Shown here piece after piece: positions 10,905 to 22,741 of a stretch of DNA of 64,000 nucleotides. The notes beneath the pieces are model-generated. The model had not been told where the DNA came from and did not search any database. It saw only the letters and a program-made list of their open reading frames with translations. The stretch covers positions 38,017,055 to 38,081,054 of the forward strand of contig CM064653.1 of the NCBI GenBank assembly GCA_032717465.1, given 5' to 3'. Every line of letters begins with the position of its first letter. The first letter of the stretch is position 1. The translations under genes and the position numbers were made by a program. This DNA comes from Coenobita brevimanus. Its lineage: Eukaryota > Arthropoda > Malacostraca > Decapoda > Coenobitidae.

Positions 10905-13817
10905 TTGAACCAGTTAAGGATGAGTCTTTTAAATATTTGTTCTATCCGTAATAAGACAGACTTTATTAACAAAACTCTAAATCAGCATGAGCCTGACATT
11001 TTGTGCTTGACTGAAACCTGGTTGTATGAGTCTGATATCAATATTATTCGTAATGCTTTACCTAAGACACATTCTATTATTAGTATTCCCAGGCCTGCTG
11101 CTGACTATCCAGGAGGAGGTGTAGCACTCATCTACTCAGCAGCGCTTGCAAACGCTTCTCTCATTGACTCAGACCTGACCCCATCTTTATTTGAATTTAC
11201 AGAAGTATTCATAAATTTCCATCAGAGTACCATTAGAACTGCAATTGTCTATCAACCAGGTCATCCAGGCACAGATCGAGCTTTTATGGAGGAGTTTGGG
11301 CAGTTTCATGAAGGGTTTTCTCTTAAATCTGGAAGACTTCTTGTTTGTGGTGATTTCAATTATTGGGTTGACAGTCCAGAGTCAAAACCAATTTCTTCAG
11401 AATTCCTCGAGTCGATCACCAAGAACAATTTTTTCAATCACGTGAGTAATCCAACTCATGTCTCAGGACATGTCCTTGACTTGATTTTGTCCCCTGTTGG
11501 TTGCAGGTGCGTATTAGATGTGGAGGTTGACTCAGTTGACCCCTTCATCTCTGATCATGCTCTGATCACTCTTAGTTTTGATGTCCTGAAATCCCCTTCA
11601 TATAAAAAGGTCATCTGGTTCAGAAATTACAGGAATGTTGACCACCTGTTGATGTGTCTTGAAACTGATCAGTGTTTAAACTACAATGATTCTTCAAGTC
11701 TTTCTTCTGATGAATTGGTTCATATTTACAACAATAAGCTTAGGTCAATTTTTGACCATTATTGTCCTGAAGTAGTAAAAACAATCATTGCACGTGATAA
11801 TTCTCCGTGCTATGGTCCACCCATTAATTCTTTGTGCAGACAACGTAGAAAGGCAGAGTGTGAGTGGCACTTGCAGTGGACCGAAGTAACTCGTTTGCGT
11901 TATGTTTTCACGAGAAGTGCAGTTGTTCACGCTGTAAAAGCCCAAAAGGCTAGGTATTATCAAAATAAAGTTGATTCATGTTGTGGTGATAAAAAAAAAC
12001 TGTCTGCAGTTGTGAACAATTTGGTTGGTCGGAGGAATGAAATTGTTAAACCAGCTTCTGTATCTGATGTCCGATTAGCTTCTGATTTTGCTTAATTTTT
12101 TACAACTAAGATATCTCGCATAAGAAGTGATTTAGACAGTAGTTCTCCTACTGATGCGTACTCAGTTGACTTCCAGTCATGGTGCACCGGGATCATTTGC
12201 TTTCAACATTTCATCCGCTGAATGTAAACAAAGTCAAATGTTACATCACAGAACTTAAAAAAACATTTTGCCCACTCGATCCATGTAACACGTCACAACT
12301 GCCTGATGAGTATGAGCATGCTGCAGAATTTATCTGCAACATAATAAAGAGATGCTTCTTAGAAAGCAATTTTGTGCAGTCTGAGAAACATGCTTTGCTT
12401 AGGCCCCTAATTAAGAAACCTGGCCTTGATGTAGAGAGCATGACAAATTATCGTCTCGTCTCTAACCTGTCTTTTTTATCCAAGATTATTAAGCGGGCCA
12501 TACTTGATCAACTCGTACCACTACTGGAACACAACAGAGTTGTTCTTGTTGTTCAATCAGCATACAGGAAATACCATTCAACTGAAACTGCACTAACAAG
12601 GATTCATAGTGACTTGGTGGCAAACACTTGTAGTGGGATGTCCTCTCTCCTAGTTCTGTTGGATCTATCTGCAGCTTTTGATACAGTAGATCATAAACTA
12701 TTGTTGGATGATCTGTATTTTTATGGCGTTCGTGACAGTGTCCTTTTGCTCCTTAAGTCATGTCAATCAGACAGATCTCAGGGAGTGGTTGTTGATTAGG
12801 CTAGCTCTGATTCTGCTCCCCTTCTATTTGGAGTCCCTCAAGGATCAGTTTTGGGTCCAATTCTATTTACTATCTACACAAGTAATTTATCATCATTACT
12901 TGATGCTCACCATGTGTCCTTTCATTTTTATGCTGACAACACCCAGCTCTATGTTAAGATGTCAGATATCAACGATACTAAGACAAAGCTTGAATCTCTA
13001 ATGTCTGATATTAAGACTTGGATGGCTAAGAGGAAACTTAAGCTGAATGATGGTAAAACTGAGATCATCATCATCAGAGGAAACAGAAGGGTTGATGACT
13101 CTGATAATGCCCTGGCTTAGAACATTGGCGTGTCACAGCTTCATCCAGTCAGTTCTGTTCAAAATCTGGGTGTTTATTTTAATTCAAAGTTAAATTACAA
13201 AGAACATATCAATCAGGTTGTCAGAGGGTGTAACATGCATATCAGAAATCCGAACTCTGTGAGAAAATTCCTGAATAGACAGTGCCTCTTAACATTGGTC
13301 CATGCAGTGGTATTGTCTCGTATCGATTATTGTAATTCATTGTGGGCTGGTCTTCCAAATAATATACTAACAAAAGTTCAGTCTGTGTTGAACAGGGCAG
13401 CGCGGCTTATCTTTCGTCTCCCCCTGAGAACTCAACTACCCTGTTCCTGATTGAGTTGCATTGGTTACCAGTAAGGCTAGAATTGAATTTAAATTGTGTC
13501 GTATTACATTCAAGGTTCTTAAGTTTGGTGAACCGAAGTATCTTGCTGAATCATTAAAACTCCTATCAGAACACACAGGTGTGATGTTACGCAGTGAAGA
13601 TGATTCCTTGCGTCTTAACGAGCCTGGAGCCATTCACCAGTCATCTTTCTCTGATTATTGTTTTGTGTATAGGGCCCCTAGATTATATAATAGATTGCCA
13701 TTGTCCATAAGACAACTCTCTTCTGTTGAATCCTTTAAGAGACAGCTGAAAGCCATTCTTTTTTCAAAATGCTATGACCTGGAGAGAGGTACTATGACGG
13801 ATGATTATAGGGTTTAA
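10905..13817 (+). pseudogene. LINE C ORF2: endonuclease-reverse transcriptase pseudogene
   Basis: The ORF begins with an apurinic-type endonuclease: LNICSIRNK, CLTETWL, VCGDFNYW, ISDHALI. A stop falls at about 12093 and a frame change near 12175. The reverse transcriptase then shows KKPGLDVESMTNYRLVSNL, LLDLSAAFDTVDH near 12660, FGVPQGSVLGP near 12830 and FYADNTQLY near 12930. The usual YADD box reads YADN here, losing a catalytic Asp. A further stop lies near 13118. The C-terminal CR1-type region follows (LSRIDYCNSLWAGLP, APRLYNRLP) and ends at 13817. It is clearly dead. Confidence 0.88.
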
Positions 13818-14124
13818 TTATTGCCACTTTCATAGATATATGATGTAGCTTGTATTATAAGAGATGTCACAATTCTTGTAACTGTAAAAATAATGTGTGT
13901 GTCGTGCGCTAGTGAATTCCCAAAGGAGGAACTGGCGCTTTTGAGAAACAAAAGACCAGATTATTATTATTATTATTATTATGTCAATCAATGAGACTTA
14001 CTACAGGATAATAATCATCATTAAGCAAAAATTCTACCGTTAATAAAAACAAGTCTTAACTTTTTCACCATTGTATAAGCGATTCATTGCGTACCAATTC
14101 ATCACATAACGAGGGTTTGCTGTA

Positions 14125-15343
14125 CAGGTATACCTTGATTTATGATAGCCTGACTTAACAACAGGGGGCGGCAGTACCACCATACCCCACCTAGTGATGG
14201 CCAAACCCTGGTTTAACAATAAGTTTAGATTTTTTTAAAACCAATTTTGATGATATTTTAGACTAAAACTGTGTGTTTAGGTTGATTTATAAACTGTTTT
14301 TAGACTTAGATTAATGTGTTTTAATCACAGATGGGGTGAACAGTGTTATTTCGGGGTACAGTTTACTAAACTTGATTTTTTCCGGACATATTTGACGATT
14401 TTCAGGTTTTATTTGTTTGTTTTAGTGAGTTATTTACAGGTGTTATAGTAGCCGCAGCGAGAAATGAACGCTGTGGTGGGGCAGCCGGTCATCCGGGGAT
14501 TCCCCCACTCTAGCCATATCCTCATGTCACCGACCATAGAGGTAGGATGTCACCGACCATCGGCCACCGCTGCAGCACCGCTCCATGATCCTTACCCTGT
14601 GTCTCTGGCTTTCTCTTTCTCTCTCTCGGTTTCTATATAAACTGCTGTATTTCCGAAACTAATTATGAAATTATTATGACTTTTGTTCCACAACACCACT
14701 GAGGTAAAAATCAAGGAGAGTTTTCTGTATAAAGGTTTCCCCCCCCTTGTCTGAGGGCAGGTCAGTTCTGGCGAGTGTATAATTATAGGTCAGGCGGAGG
14801 TATCGGCAAGGCCGCACTCCCCCGCTCATATGCCACATTTAGGAGGGGGTGGAAACCTTTATACAGAAAATTCTCCTTGATTTTTACCTCAAAGGTGGTG
14901 TGGAACAAAAGTTATAATAATTTCATAATTAGTTTCGGAAATACACCAGTTTATATAGAAACCGAGAGAGAAAGAGAAAGCCAGAGACACAGGGTAAGGA
15001 TCATGGAGCGGGGCTGCAGTGGTGGCCGATGGTCGGTGACATGTAGATATGGCTACAGTGGGGGAATCCCAGGTCATCCCGGCTGCCCCACCACAACGTT
15101 CATTTCTCGCTGCGGCTACTATAGGCTTAGGTTGGTGTGTTTTACAGCTGTTAGGCCATTTAGATTGGCTTTAAACTTGTTCCTGTACTCATTTGGATGA
15201 GTTTAGGACTTGGCTGGGGGGAAACCCAAGGCTCAAAAACAAATCCCTATACTGTACATGTTAAATCTACGCCGAGATACGATACCCCACCTAATGATGG
15301 GTTTTTACTTAACCAATTGCATCATTCAACTGGAGTATACCTG
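14125..15343. mobile_element. Tigger/mariner-type MITE containing a palindrome
   Basis: The ends read CAGGTATACCTTGATTTATG on the left and, in reverse complement, CAGGTATACTCCAGTTGAAT on the right. TA flanks both sides (14123-14124, 15344-15345). At 1219 bp it has no transposase motif. Most of its interior is a large inverted repeat (14448-15125), described separately. Confidence 0.75.
14448..15125. repeat. Long imperfect palindrome (about 290-bp arms)
   Basis: The left arm (about 14448-14745) and right arm (about 14837-15125) are reverse complements over nearly their whole length. Examples are CGCAGCGAGAAATGAACG at 14453 against CGTTCATTTCTCGCTGCG near 15098, and CTGTATAAAGGTTTCC against GGAAACCTTTATACAG. 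A spacer of about 90 bp separates them. A transcript from either strand would form a long hairpin. It may be a second foldback element nested in the MITE or an internal duplication. Confidence 0.8.
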
Positions 15344-15468
15344 TACAGTATTAGTTACTTTTCAGGTAGGGCTGGCTTAAATAATCATAAGTTTTCCAAA
15401 GGTACTGGGAACAATTATAATTGTACTGTGAAATCAGCTGTACTGTACAGTGCAAGAAAGATCTTTTA

Positions 15469-17078
15469 CAGTAATCTCTCAATTATCCATTTTACTTCAA
15501 CCAAGCCATATGCCAAATAATGTGAAACATTGGATACTGCATATCCAACGCAACATTCAGCTTTTACTTGGATGTTGTGATTTTATCTGTCTTGACACTC
15601 TATCCCAAATACTTTACCATGAGTAAAAGATGAAAACTGTGCATATAACAACAATACAGTAATGATATGGTACAGCAGTACAGTGCTGTACATTGTGTAC
15701 TATTGTATGTACTCACAAGTGTTGGCATTGATGGAGGGTCGAGTTGCACACTGTGCAGTACAGTACACATAATCCCATACGATCTAGTGGTGAACGACTC
15801 CCCCAAAGATTACACCAGATCCACCACCTCCAGCTCCATCTCTGCCGAGGGCACTGCAATAGGTAGTGGAGATGGAGTGGCAAAAGAAGTCAGGCAAAGC
15901 TTCACTGTGGCCTCTGACCGAGGGAAGTCCTCAGGTGGAAACACAACAGTTGGTGGGGTTGATGGTGGTGCCATGACTGAGGTGCCTGGCTGATATGAAG
16001 AAGTGGCCATGGCGGTGCCTAGCTGGGGTAAATAATGCCAATGTGAGGAAGTAGAGGCCTAGGGTGAAAGAGGCCTGTATGAGGAGGTCGATGGCTGGGA
16101 TGACAGAGGATGTGCGAGGAGGTCGAGCGCTGTGGCAACAGAGCGGTAGGTGTCACGAGATGGAAAAAGAATGTGATGGAGGACTGCCTGGGGATCCTTC
16201 TCGACTGCAGCTTAATCACATTCTCACAAACCTGTTGCAGGCAAGTGGCCATGGCATCGGCAAAGAGGGACCACCAATTAGGATGCTTGCAATAGTCAAG
16301 AAGGACGTCCACTGCATCACAAACCTGCTGGAGCCTCAGAATTTCAGCCATCGTCCTCCTCTTCCTCCTCCACGTAATACACCACCACAAAATCCACAAG
16401 CTCAGCTATCAAGCACAACTAACAATGAGTACTTTCAGGTCATAAGTGGGGCACGTCACAAAGAGAAACGGCACAAGGGGGTAGGAGAAATGGCACAGGG
16501 GGTAGAAGAAATGACACTGGGGGGTGTAAGAGAAACTGCACTGGGGGTAAGAGAAATAACACTGGAGGTTGGCACTCACACTCATGAACAGTACAGTACA
16601 CAGAATAATTTTACAATAACACTAGAGCATGATCACCTAGAGGCCATTAGCTCTGCAATACAATACAGTACACTACATCCAACGTAGGATGCCACAGAGT
16701 TAGTAATAGCACCAGGGTTTCGCAGCCGTGTTGTTGAAAGAGCGGACTGAACAGGTACATCTTCACTCGATAATATCCATGGGCAAGAATTAGAGCACAG
16801 AGGTATTTTCAGCACACCGAGTGAGGTGCACCCATGGCAGATTCTTATTGGATGGCACATAGTGAGCATTTTCAATGGCTCTCAAGTTTCAGGATTACCC
16901 CTGGGACCAGTTGGCTACTGCTTACGAGCTGGTTGAGATGCCTCAGTGCTGGATATTGCATCGGACTGCCGGTTACATCCCGTTTCAGCGCCGGATGTTG
17001 CATAATTTAGGGATAGTGCTTTAACAGAATACTGTGTTGGGCCGGATTCTGTGACAAAAGATAATTGAGAGTTTACTG
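15469..17078 (-). mobile_element. Tigger-like element, degenerate
   Basis: The ends read CAGTAATCTCTCAATTATCC on the left and, in reverse complement, CAGTAAACTCTCAATTATCT on the right. TA precedes the left end; the right flank has mutated to CA. A minus-strand frame (16399-16019) contains LRLQQVCDAVDVLL and ends near IPRQSSITFFF, resembling the C-terminal tail of Tigger transposases. No DDE core is intact. The right end lies only 65 bp from the host exon at 17144. Confidence 0.55.
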
Positions 17079-17143
17079 CATTTGTATTCAAATAATACAA
17101 AGTGTGAACTAGTTCATGATGCAATCACTGTAATATGTAATAC

Positions 17144-17314
17144 CTTGATAGTGGTGGGTCGGTACCATCGCACAGCCCCCACTGTGATGGCCAAATCTCC
17201 AGGTGGTGGAGCTGCAAGGCTCAGTGCAGAGGAGTGGCACAGGTCACCATTTCCCTTATGGCAATCACCACAACCAGAATCTTGCTTCTCTCTGCAGCAG
17301 CCCTTGTATGCCTC
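17144..17314 (-). CDS. Xanthine dehydrogenase/aldehyde oxidase family, exon 4 of those visible
   Basis: A 171-bp exon encoding 57 residues, in phase 0 at both ends. The acceptor is TTTTATAG before GAGGCATAC and the donor is AAG followed by GTATTAC, both read on the minus strand. It starts EAYKGCCREKQDSGCGDCHK and ends with GAVRWYRPTTIK. W-x-RPT is the conserved block at the entry to the FAD-binding domain, where aldehyde oxidases and xanthine dehydrogenases read WYRPTSL or similar. The preceding Cys-rich stretch is the variable linker after the second Fe-S domain. The phase fits the end of the exon at 38391-38550 exactly. The exon is flanked by transposons on both sides. No further exon is recognised between here and base 1. 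Confidence 0.85.
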
Positions 17315-17379
17315 CTATAAAAGAAGAATAAGTAAAGCTTCTATACTTAGATAATTTATATGAAGGGTAGCAAGGATTT

Positions 17380-17403
17380 AAAAAAAAAAAAAAAAAAAAA
17401 AAA
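17380..17403. repeat. A-run
   Basis: A run of 24 A within the intron, between the exon at 17144-17314 and the SINE-like repeat that begins near 17437. Confidence 0.9.
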
Positions 17404-17436
17404 TAGTAATTGTGGTAGGTGGGAGTGTTCACCATC

Positions 17437-17935
17437 TACTCACTCAATGAAGTGCTGCTCTCGGGTGTCTGCCCTTTCCACTCCTCCCACCTTTCCTTCC
17501 TTCCTCTTCTGTCTTTCATTATGTCATTCTTTCCTTGTCCTTCTGCCTACAGGTAGATTTACACTCCCTCTTTTGTCTTCCTTTCTTTCATTCTTTCCTG
17601 TTCCTTCTGCCTATGGGTGATTCTACACTAAATGACAAGCCAAATGGTTGCTGTCAAACAGGAAACCATTTACTATGCTGGGTGGTAATCTTATAACCAA
17701 ATTATTGCACCTGGTGGTATAGGAGGTAATTGCAGTGCTCCAATAGGATTGAGCCAGTGAGGGTTTATATCCAAGGGATGGTTGGAGCTATTGCTCAAGT
17801 AATGTCACTCAGCGATGAGTGAGGCTGGTCACTCTCAACTTAAATGTCAGGACCAAGTTGTCTAGCCTCGGGCTCCTACACTCCTCATGGGGCACAGTAG
17901 GATTGGATGGAGGATGGATGGATGGTAATAAAGAT
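17437..17935 (+). repeat. SINE-like dispersed repeat, full-length copy
   Basis: This aligns end to end with the copy at 25252-25757 (reversed). Blocks in order: CACCATCTACTCACTCAATG, a CT/T-rich segment, CTATGGGTGATTCTACACT, ACAGGAAACCATTTACT, a tRNA-like block (GGTGGTATAGGAGGTAA with a box-A-like sequence; GGTTTATATCCAAGG with a box-B-like sequence), then a TGAGGCTGGTCACTCTC block and a GGATGGATGG tail. The internal boxes suggest a pol III origin, but box B is degenerate, so SINE status is inference. Confidence 0.7.
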
Positions 17936-17969
17936 ATAATGAGCAGAATCCAGAATCAAAGGAATACAG

Positions 17970-18290
17970 TTGGGTGACTCTACACTGAGTGACAACCCAA
18001 ATGGTTTCCTGTACACCAGGAAGCCATTTACTACGCTGGGTGGTATCCATATAACCACATTATGGCACCTGGTGGTTTAATGGGTAATTAAGGCACTCCA
18101 ATCGGACTGAGCCTGGGCAAGTTTTTATCCAAGGGTTGGTTGGGGTTTATTGCTCACGTAATGCTGCACAGGGATGAGTGAGGTTGGTCACTCTTATCTT
18201 AAATGTCAGGACCAACTTGCCTAGTTCTGGGCACCTACACTCCTCATAGGGCAGCACATGATTGGATGATGAATGAGCGAATAAGTATAA
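17970..18290 (+). repeat. SINE-like dispersed repeat, 5'-truncated copy
   Basis: This starts at the GGTGACTCTACACTGAGTG block and continues through GGTGGTTTAATGGGTAA and GTTTTTATCCAAGGG to a GATGATGAATG tail. It lies directly after, and in the same orientation as, the copy at 17437-17935. Confidence 0.75.
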
Positions 18291-18589
18291 ATTACTGTAT
18301 ACTACAAACGTAAAAACTACACTATGTCAATTACACTGTACTGAATTAATTTAAAGTACAAAAAGAAATGCTTGTTTCCAGGCACACATTATAACATTTT
18401 CATTCAAATGATAATTATTACTTTCATTCAAATGCTTGTTTCCATGCACCCATGCTGACATTTTCATGAAAATTCTACACCCACTGCATACATCAAATTT
18501 TAAATATGCTGAGTCTAAAAATTGCTATCAATACACGCAAACCTCGAAAGACTGAAATTTAGTTTCAGTGCTGTACGCACTGCAAATTT

Positions 18590-18770
18590 GGTCCTCACTT
18601 CATCATCCATTCCAAGATTGCCCCAGTAGGATCATGGAAGCTCAGGGTTAGACTACTCAGTCCAGACATTTAAGGTAAGCAAGATCGGTTGTTCTCTTAC
18701 TCAGTGGCAATAAGCAAGTGATGATTCTCAATCACCCCTTGGAAGTACTGTATACCTATATGGACCACAC
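18590..18770 (-). repeat. SINE-like dispersed repeat, degraded copy
   Basis: The 3' half of the same repeat in reverse orientation (CATCATCCATTCCAAGATTG, GACATTTAAGGTAAGC, ATCACCCCTTGGA), with more substitutions than the other copies. The stretch 18291-18589 before it shows no feature. Confidence 0.5.
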
Positions 18771-19260
18771 ACGGTTGAAGTGCCTTAATTCACAAGTTCA
18801 CTAGGCATATCAAGTGTATCAGGGCAGCGGGGCTAATGCACTACATCAGTACACTGCACAAAGGTCCACCACTGAGTTCTCTGTATGCATTAGAGAACTA
18901 CACCACATTGGAGCAAAGAACAGGAAATCTATGCATAGATGCATTTATGAGGCTGAGGCTCTCTCTCTTTTTTTTTTTTTTTTTTTTTTTTTTTACCTAA
19001 GGAAGAAGGAACCAAAGGCCGGGAGCCCTCAAACTCTTCCTTCCAAGAAAAAACAAAAATAAACAAGAGAGCCAAATTCAAGATCTGTTCATTTTGTGAT
19101 GCCTGGACACACTGCATTTGAAAGCCTGGAGATCATAGGAAGTAGGAAATACAGACAGAGGGAGACAGTTCCAAAGATGAACTGTTGCATAAATGAAGCA
19201 CTGGGAGTAACATTTAACTCTTGCATTAGAGTTGAACAGAAAAAGGATGAGAGTTTGTTG

Positions 19261-20617
19261 CTAGACAGATGCTATGAGCCTGTTGTAGTGGTGGAAGGGT
19301 GCAAGCAGATAGTTCAGAGGAGTAGTGACCATTGAAGCAGCAACAGAAGAGAGATAAAGAGCAATAGTGAGGCAAAGAGACAAAGGTTGAAGGGAGCCAG
19401 GAAAAGGAGGAGAGTTAATGAGACGAAAAGCCTTTGACTCCACCTTGTTGAGAATGGCTGCATAAGGGGAGCCTCCCCACACATGAGAGTTGTACTCTAC
19501 ACAGGTGTGAATAAAATCTGTATATAAAGGCAACAACTGTGCAGGGGTAAATAAGGTATGGAGTCAGCTTAGCACACCTAATCTCTTGGAAGCAGATTTT
19601 ATAAGAGATGTAATATTATCTTTCTGAGATAAATCCCAAGAGAATGAAACCCCACATATGTTTAATGATGATGCAGGATTGAGGTGGATATTATTAAACA
19701 TTAGTGGAAGATTTTGATGGGTTGATAAGTGTAAGACCTGAGTTTTTGACGCATTAAAAACAACATGATTACTTTTACCCCAGCCACACGTGTGAGCCAA
19801 GTCAGACATTAGGTGTGCCATAGCCTCATCCCTTGTTTGTTGAAGTAACTGCTGAGATGGATGCTGTGGGAAGTGAATGGAAAGGTGAAGGGTGGAATCA
19901 TCTGCATAAAAGTGGATAGGGTTAGATGTACAGCTTAGAAAGTCATTGATGAATAAAAGGAAGAGAGTTGGTGACAGGACAGAGCCCTGAGGAACACCAC
20001 TACTGATCTAGGAGAAAATAGGTGGCCATATACAATGGCAGCTATAGAACAACCAGAAAGGAAGCAAGAGATGAAGGCACAGATAGAAGGATAGAAACCA
20101 AAGGTGGGCAGTTTGGAAATTAAGATTAATGTCAGACTCATTTGAAAGCATTTGAGATGTCAAGTGAAATGGAAAAGCTTTCACCTAAGTCCCGAAAGGA
20201 GGATGATCAGGAGTCCGAAAGGCAGGTGAGAAGATCGCCAGTGGAGCATCCCTGACAAAACTCATTCTTATGATCAGAAAGAAGGTTGTGACAGGAAAGA
20301 TGCTTTAAAATCTTTTTGATAAGAACAGACTTAAAAACTTTTGAGGCACAGGATGTTAAAGCAATTAGGCAATAGTCAGAGGGTTGGGAATGGTCACCCT
20401 TCTTTGGGACGGGCTGAATGAGAGCAAACTTAGAGCAAGAAGGAAAGGTACAAGTTGATGGACAAAGGCTAAAGAGTTTACCTGGGCAGGGTGTAAGCAC
20501 AGATGCACAGTTCCTGGGAACAACAGGAGGGACCCCATCAGGCCCATATGCCTTGTTAGTACTGGGGCCAGTGATGGCAGAAAATACATCAGCTGAAGAA
20601 ATTTTAATGTCAGTCAT
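19261..20617 (-). pseudogene. LINE D reverse transcriptase pseudogene
   Basis: Minus-strand frames give AYGPDGVPPVVPRNCASVL, then FALIQPVPKKGDHSQPSDY, and NEFCQGCSTGDLLTCLSDS. After frame changes come FCSFISCFLSG-type sequence near 20060, a YADD box near 19895 (HFYADDS in a frame other than its neighbours), VVFNASKTQVLHLST near 19745, and a C-terminal domain with EYNSHVWGGSPYA. The order matches jockey-like ORF2: reverse transcriptase palm, YADD, thumb. The frames are broken at least four times. It would copy element RNA at a nicked target. Confidence 0.8.
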
Positions 20618-21001
20618 GAGGAAGTCAAATGGGGAAGTGATGGAGGAACAGCACCAGAATCATCTAAGGTGGAATTGGAGGAGAAAGTCTGGGCAGAGAG
20701 ATCTGCTTTACCAATGGATGAAATAGCTACACAACCATCAGAATAGAAAAGGGGAGGGAAGCATGATGAGGTAAAGTTGTTAGAAGGTTTCTGGAAAGGT
20801 GCCAGAAGCAGCGGGAAGAATTCGAGTTGGAGAGTTCAGAGCATATAGTACAGATGAAGTTATTTTCAGCTGAGCAAAGAACAGACTTAGCACAATTCCA
20901 GGCAGAAAAATTAAAAAGATGAGATTCAGGGGTGGGTTAACTCCAGTACCTTTGGTAGGCCTTCTCCTTGTTGTGGACAACATTAGAACAAGCATGATTA
21001 A

Positions 21002-22741
21002 CCCCTTAACCGTGGGGCATTACTTTCGTAATGCTCGGGCACAAGGGATCATACCGCGGGGCGTCACTTTTGTGATTCTGTGTTGTTTTGAATTTGCCCG
21101 AGCTTTCAAGTGGTGGCTTGTATCATCTATCAGTACTACCAGTGTCCAGCTATAGTCAATTCTGCTAATGTCAACTGTACTCCCATCCACTGCTGACAAT
21201 TTAGCCATTTTTCCCCTGTCCTTGACTCCCCTCCTTACCTCCCCTCCTGCCTGCCCAGCTGCAGCAAATCCTGGAAGGATTTTTCCACTCATTTTATCCA
21301 TTGAAATGTGCCCTATGCCCTATTCTTATACAAAATAATATATAAAAGAGAAAGAAAAGGTAACTGATTCTGCCATACATCTGGAATGGGCTAATTATCA
21401 CCTGGCAACACCCTACGTGCACTCGTTCGCTAATTTTCCCTGTTTATCTCCCCTTGAAATATGCCGTATGACCTATTCTCGTAATAAAAATATATATCAG
21501 AAAGGAAGGAAGAAGTCTAAGTGATATTTACATTCACCTGGAACAACCTAATTTATTATGTATTGCCTAGATTTCCTGCCAATCATTTCATAGCATATAA
21601 ATTAGCAGCTGTCACCACGCTGACACTGTCAACCCTTCCCTGCCCCTAGGCCACATCATTCAGTTTACTGTCATCTTTCAAGGTGAAACCACGTCGGATT
21701 CGCCTGTCCAATTTCACTGCTTCTTAGCCCACTGCAAAGGGCCCTGTGACCTCTACCCCTACTAAACCTCGTGTGGGAAGGGGTAAAGGGCTAAGTGACT
21801 CTGCTGTGGAACATGAACTGGCTAATTTATCAATGCTAATGATGGACAATGACTACGGTCGTTCTGATTACTCTAAAACAGTGCAAGTGGAAATGTAAAT
21901 AATGTGTAAATAGCAAGTGAAAACAATGAATGTAAATATAACCAAACAGTGGAAAATACTTTTATAAGTTACTGCAAGTGACAGTGCATAACACAGTGTA
22001 AATAAAATAGAAATCTAAATAATGTAAATAAAATAGAAAATGTAAATAGAAATGTAATTAATTAGTAATATAAGAATATGAGTATAAATACTTGGAGTAA
22101 TGAAAGTGAAAGCTACGCTCTAGTGTGTATAAATACTTGGAGTAATGAAAGTGAAAGTGAAAGCTTCGCGCTCTATGCTAGTTTACTGGACAAGAAAGTG
22201 AATGTCTGGAGTGAAAATAAACTACTAGTACTGGAAGAAACTTATGGATAAATACTGTATATACAAATAAGTGTAATAAAGTACTAGGAATATAAAGTGT
22301 GAGTGTGTTTATGAATAATAAATGACAGCTTCGCCTCAGAATACCATCGGGGAACGAGTGCGGGTGGAAAGCTCGTATGCACTTGTAATTTACATTGCTT
22401 TCACAGTGTTTTTTTTTTTTTTAATATGGATTTCAAACTACTTGAAATTCATAGAATAGTGTTTGTAGTGATAATATCAGGCAGTGGTAACCATATTATG
22501 GGGTACTGGGAAGTGTAAAGTGGAGACTTCGTTACCCAACTTCAGAAGTCTCCACAAGTTCTACGGTAGTCGACGAAGGCTCCACAAACATCCCAGGAGA
22601 AAGCTGAAGGTATGTGCCATATGCTTATGTAACTGTAATATTCTAGGACTAACTGGCAAATATTTTTAAAAAGTCAGTCGGTGTGCGATTATCCCCGTGG
22701 GACAGACGCGGAGCATTCCCGACATCCCCGCGGTTAAGGGG
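21002..22741. mobile_element. TTAA-flanked (piggyBac-type) MITE inside LINE D
   Basis: The terminal inverted repeats are CCCCTTAACCGTGGGG on the left and CCCCTTAACCGCGGGG in reverse complement on the right: 16 bp with one mismatch. TTAA lies on both sides (20998-21001, 22742-22745). TTAA target duplication with a CCC start is the piggyBac pattern. The 1740-bp body has no intact transposase. Small palindromes (GCATTACTTTCGTAATGC) lie just inside the left end. LINE D coding sequence resumes on both sides, so the insertion is younger than LINE D. It shares its end sequence with the element at 50988-52013. Confidence 0.85.

Larger units (their letters stand above)
7740..13983 (+). mobile_element. 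CR1/L2-type LINE (family C), interrupted
   Basis: This is a nearly full-length two-ORF non-LTR retrotransposon. ORF1 has a PHD-like finger and, further on, zinc knuckles. ORF2 has an endonuclease followed by reverse transcriptase. The 3' end is an (ATT)n tail (about 13966-13983), characteristic of CR1/L2-like LINEs. A long-TIR DNA element (8070-9936) is inserted in ORF1. T-rich sequence at 7620-7780 may be the 5' leader, and the exact 5' end is not defined. Several stops and frameshifts in both ORFs make the copy inactive. Confidence 0.85.
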
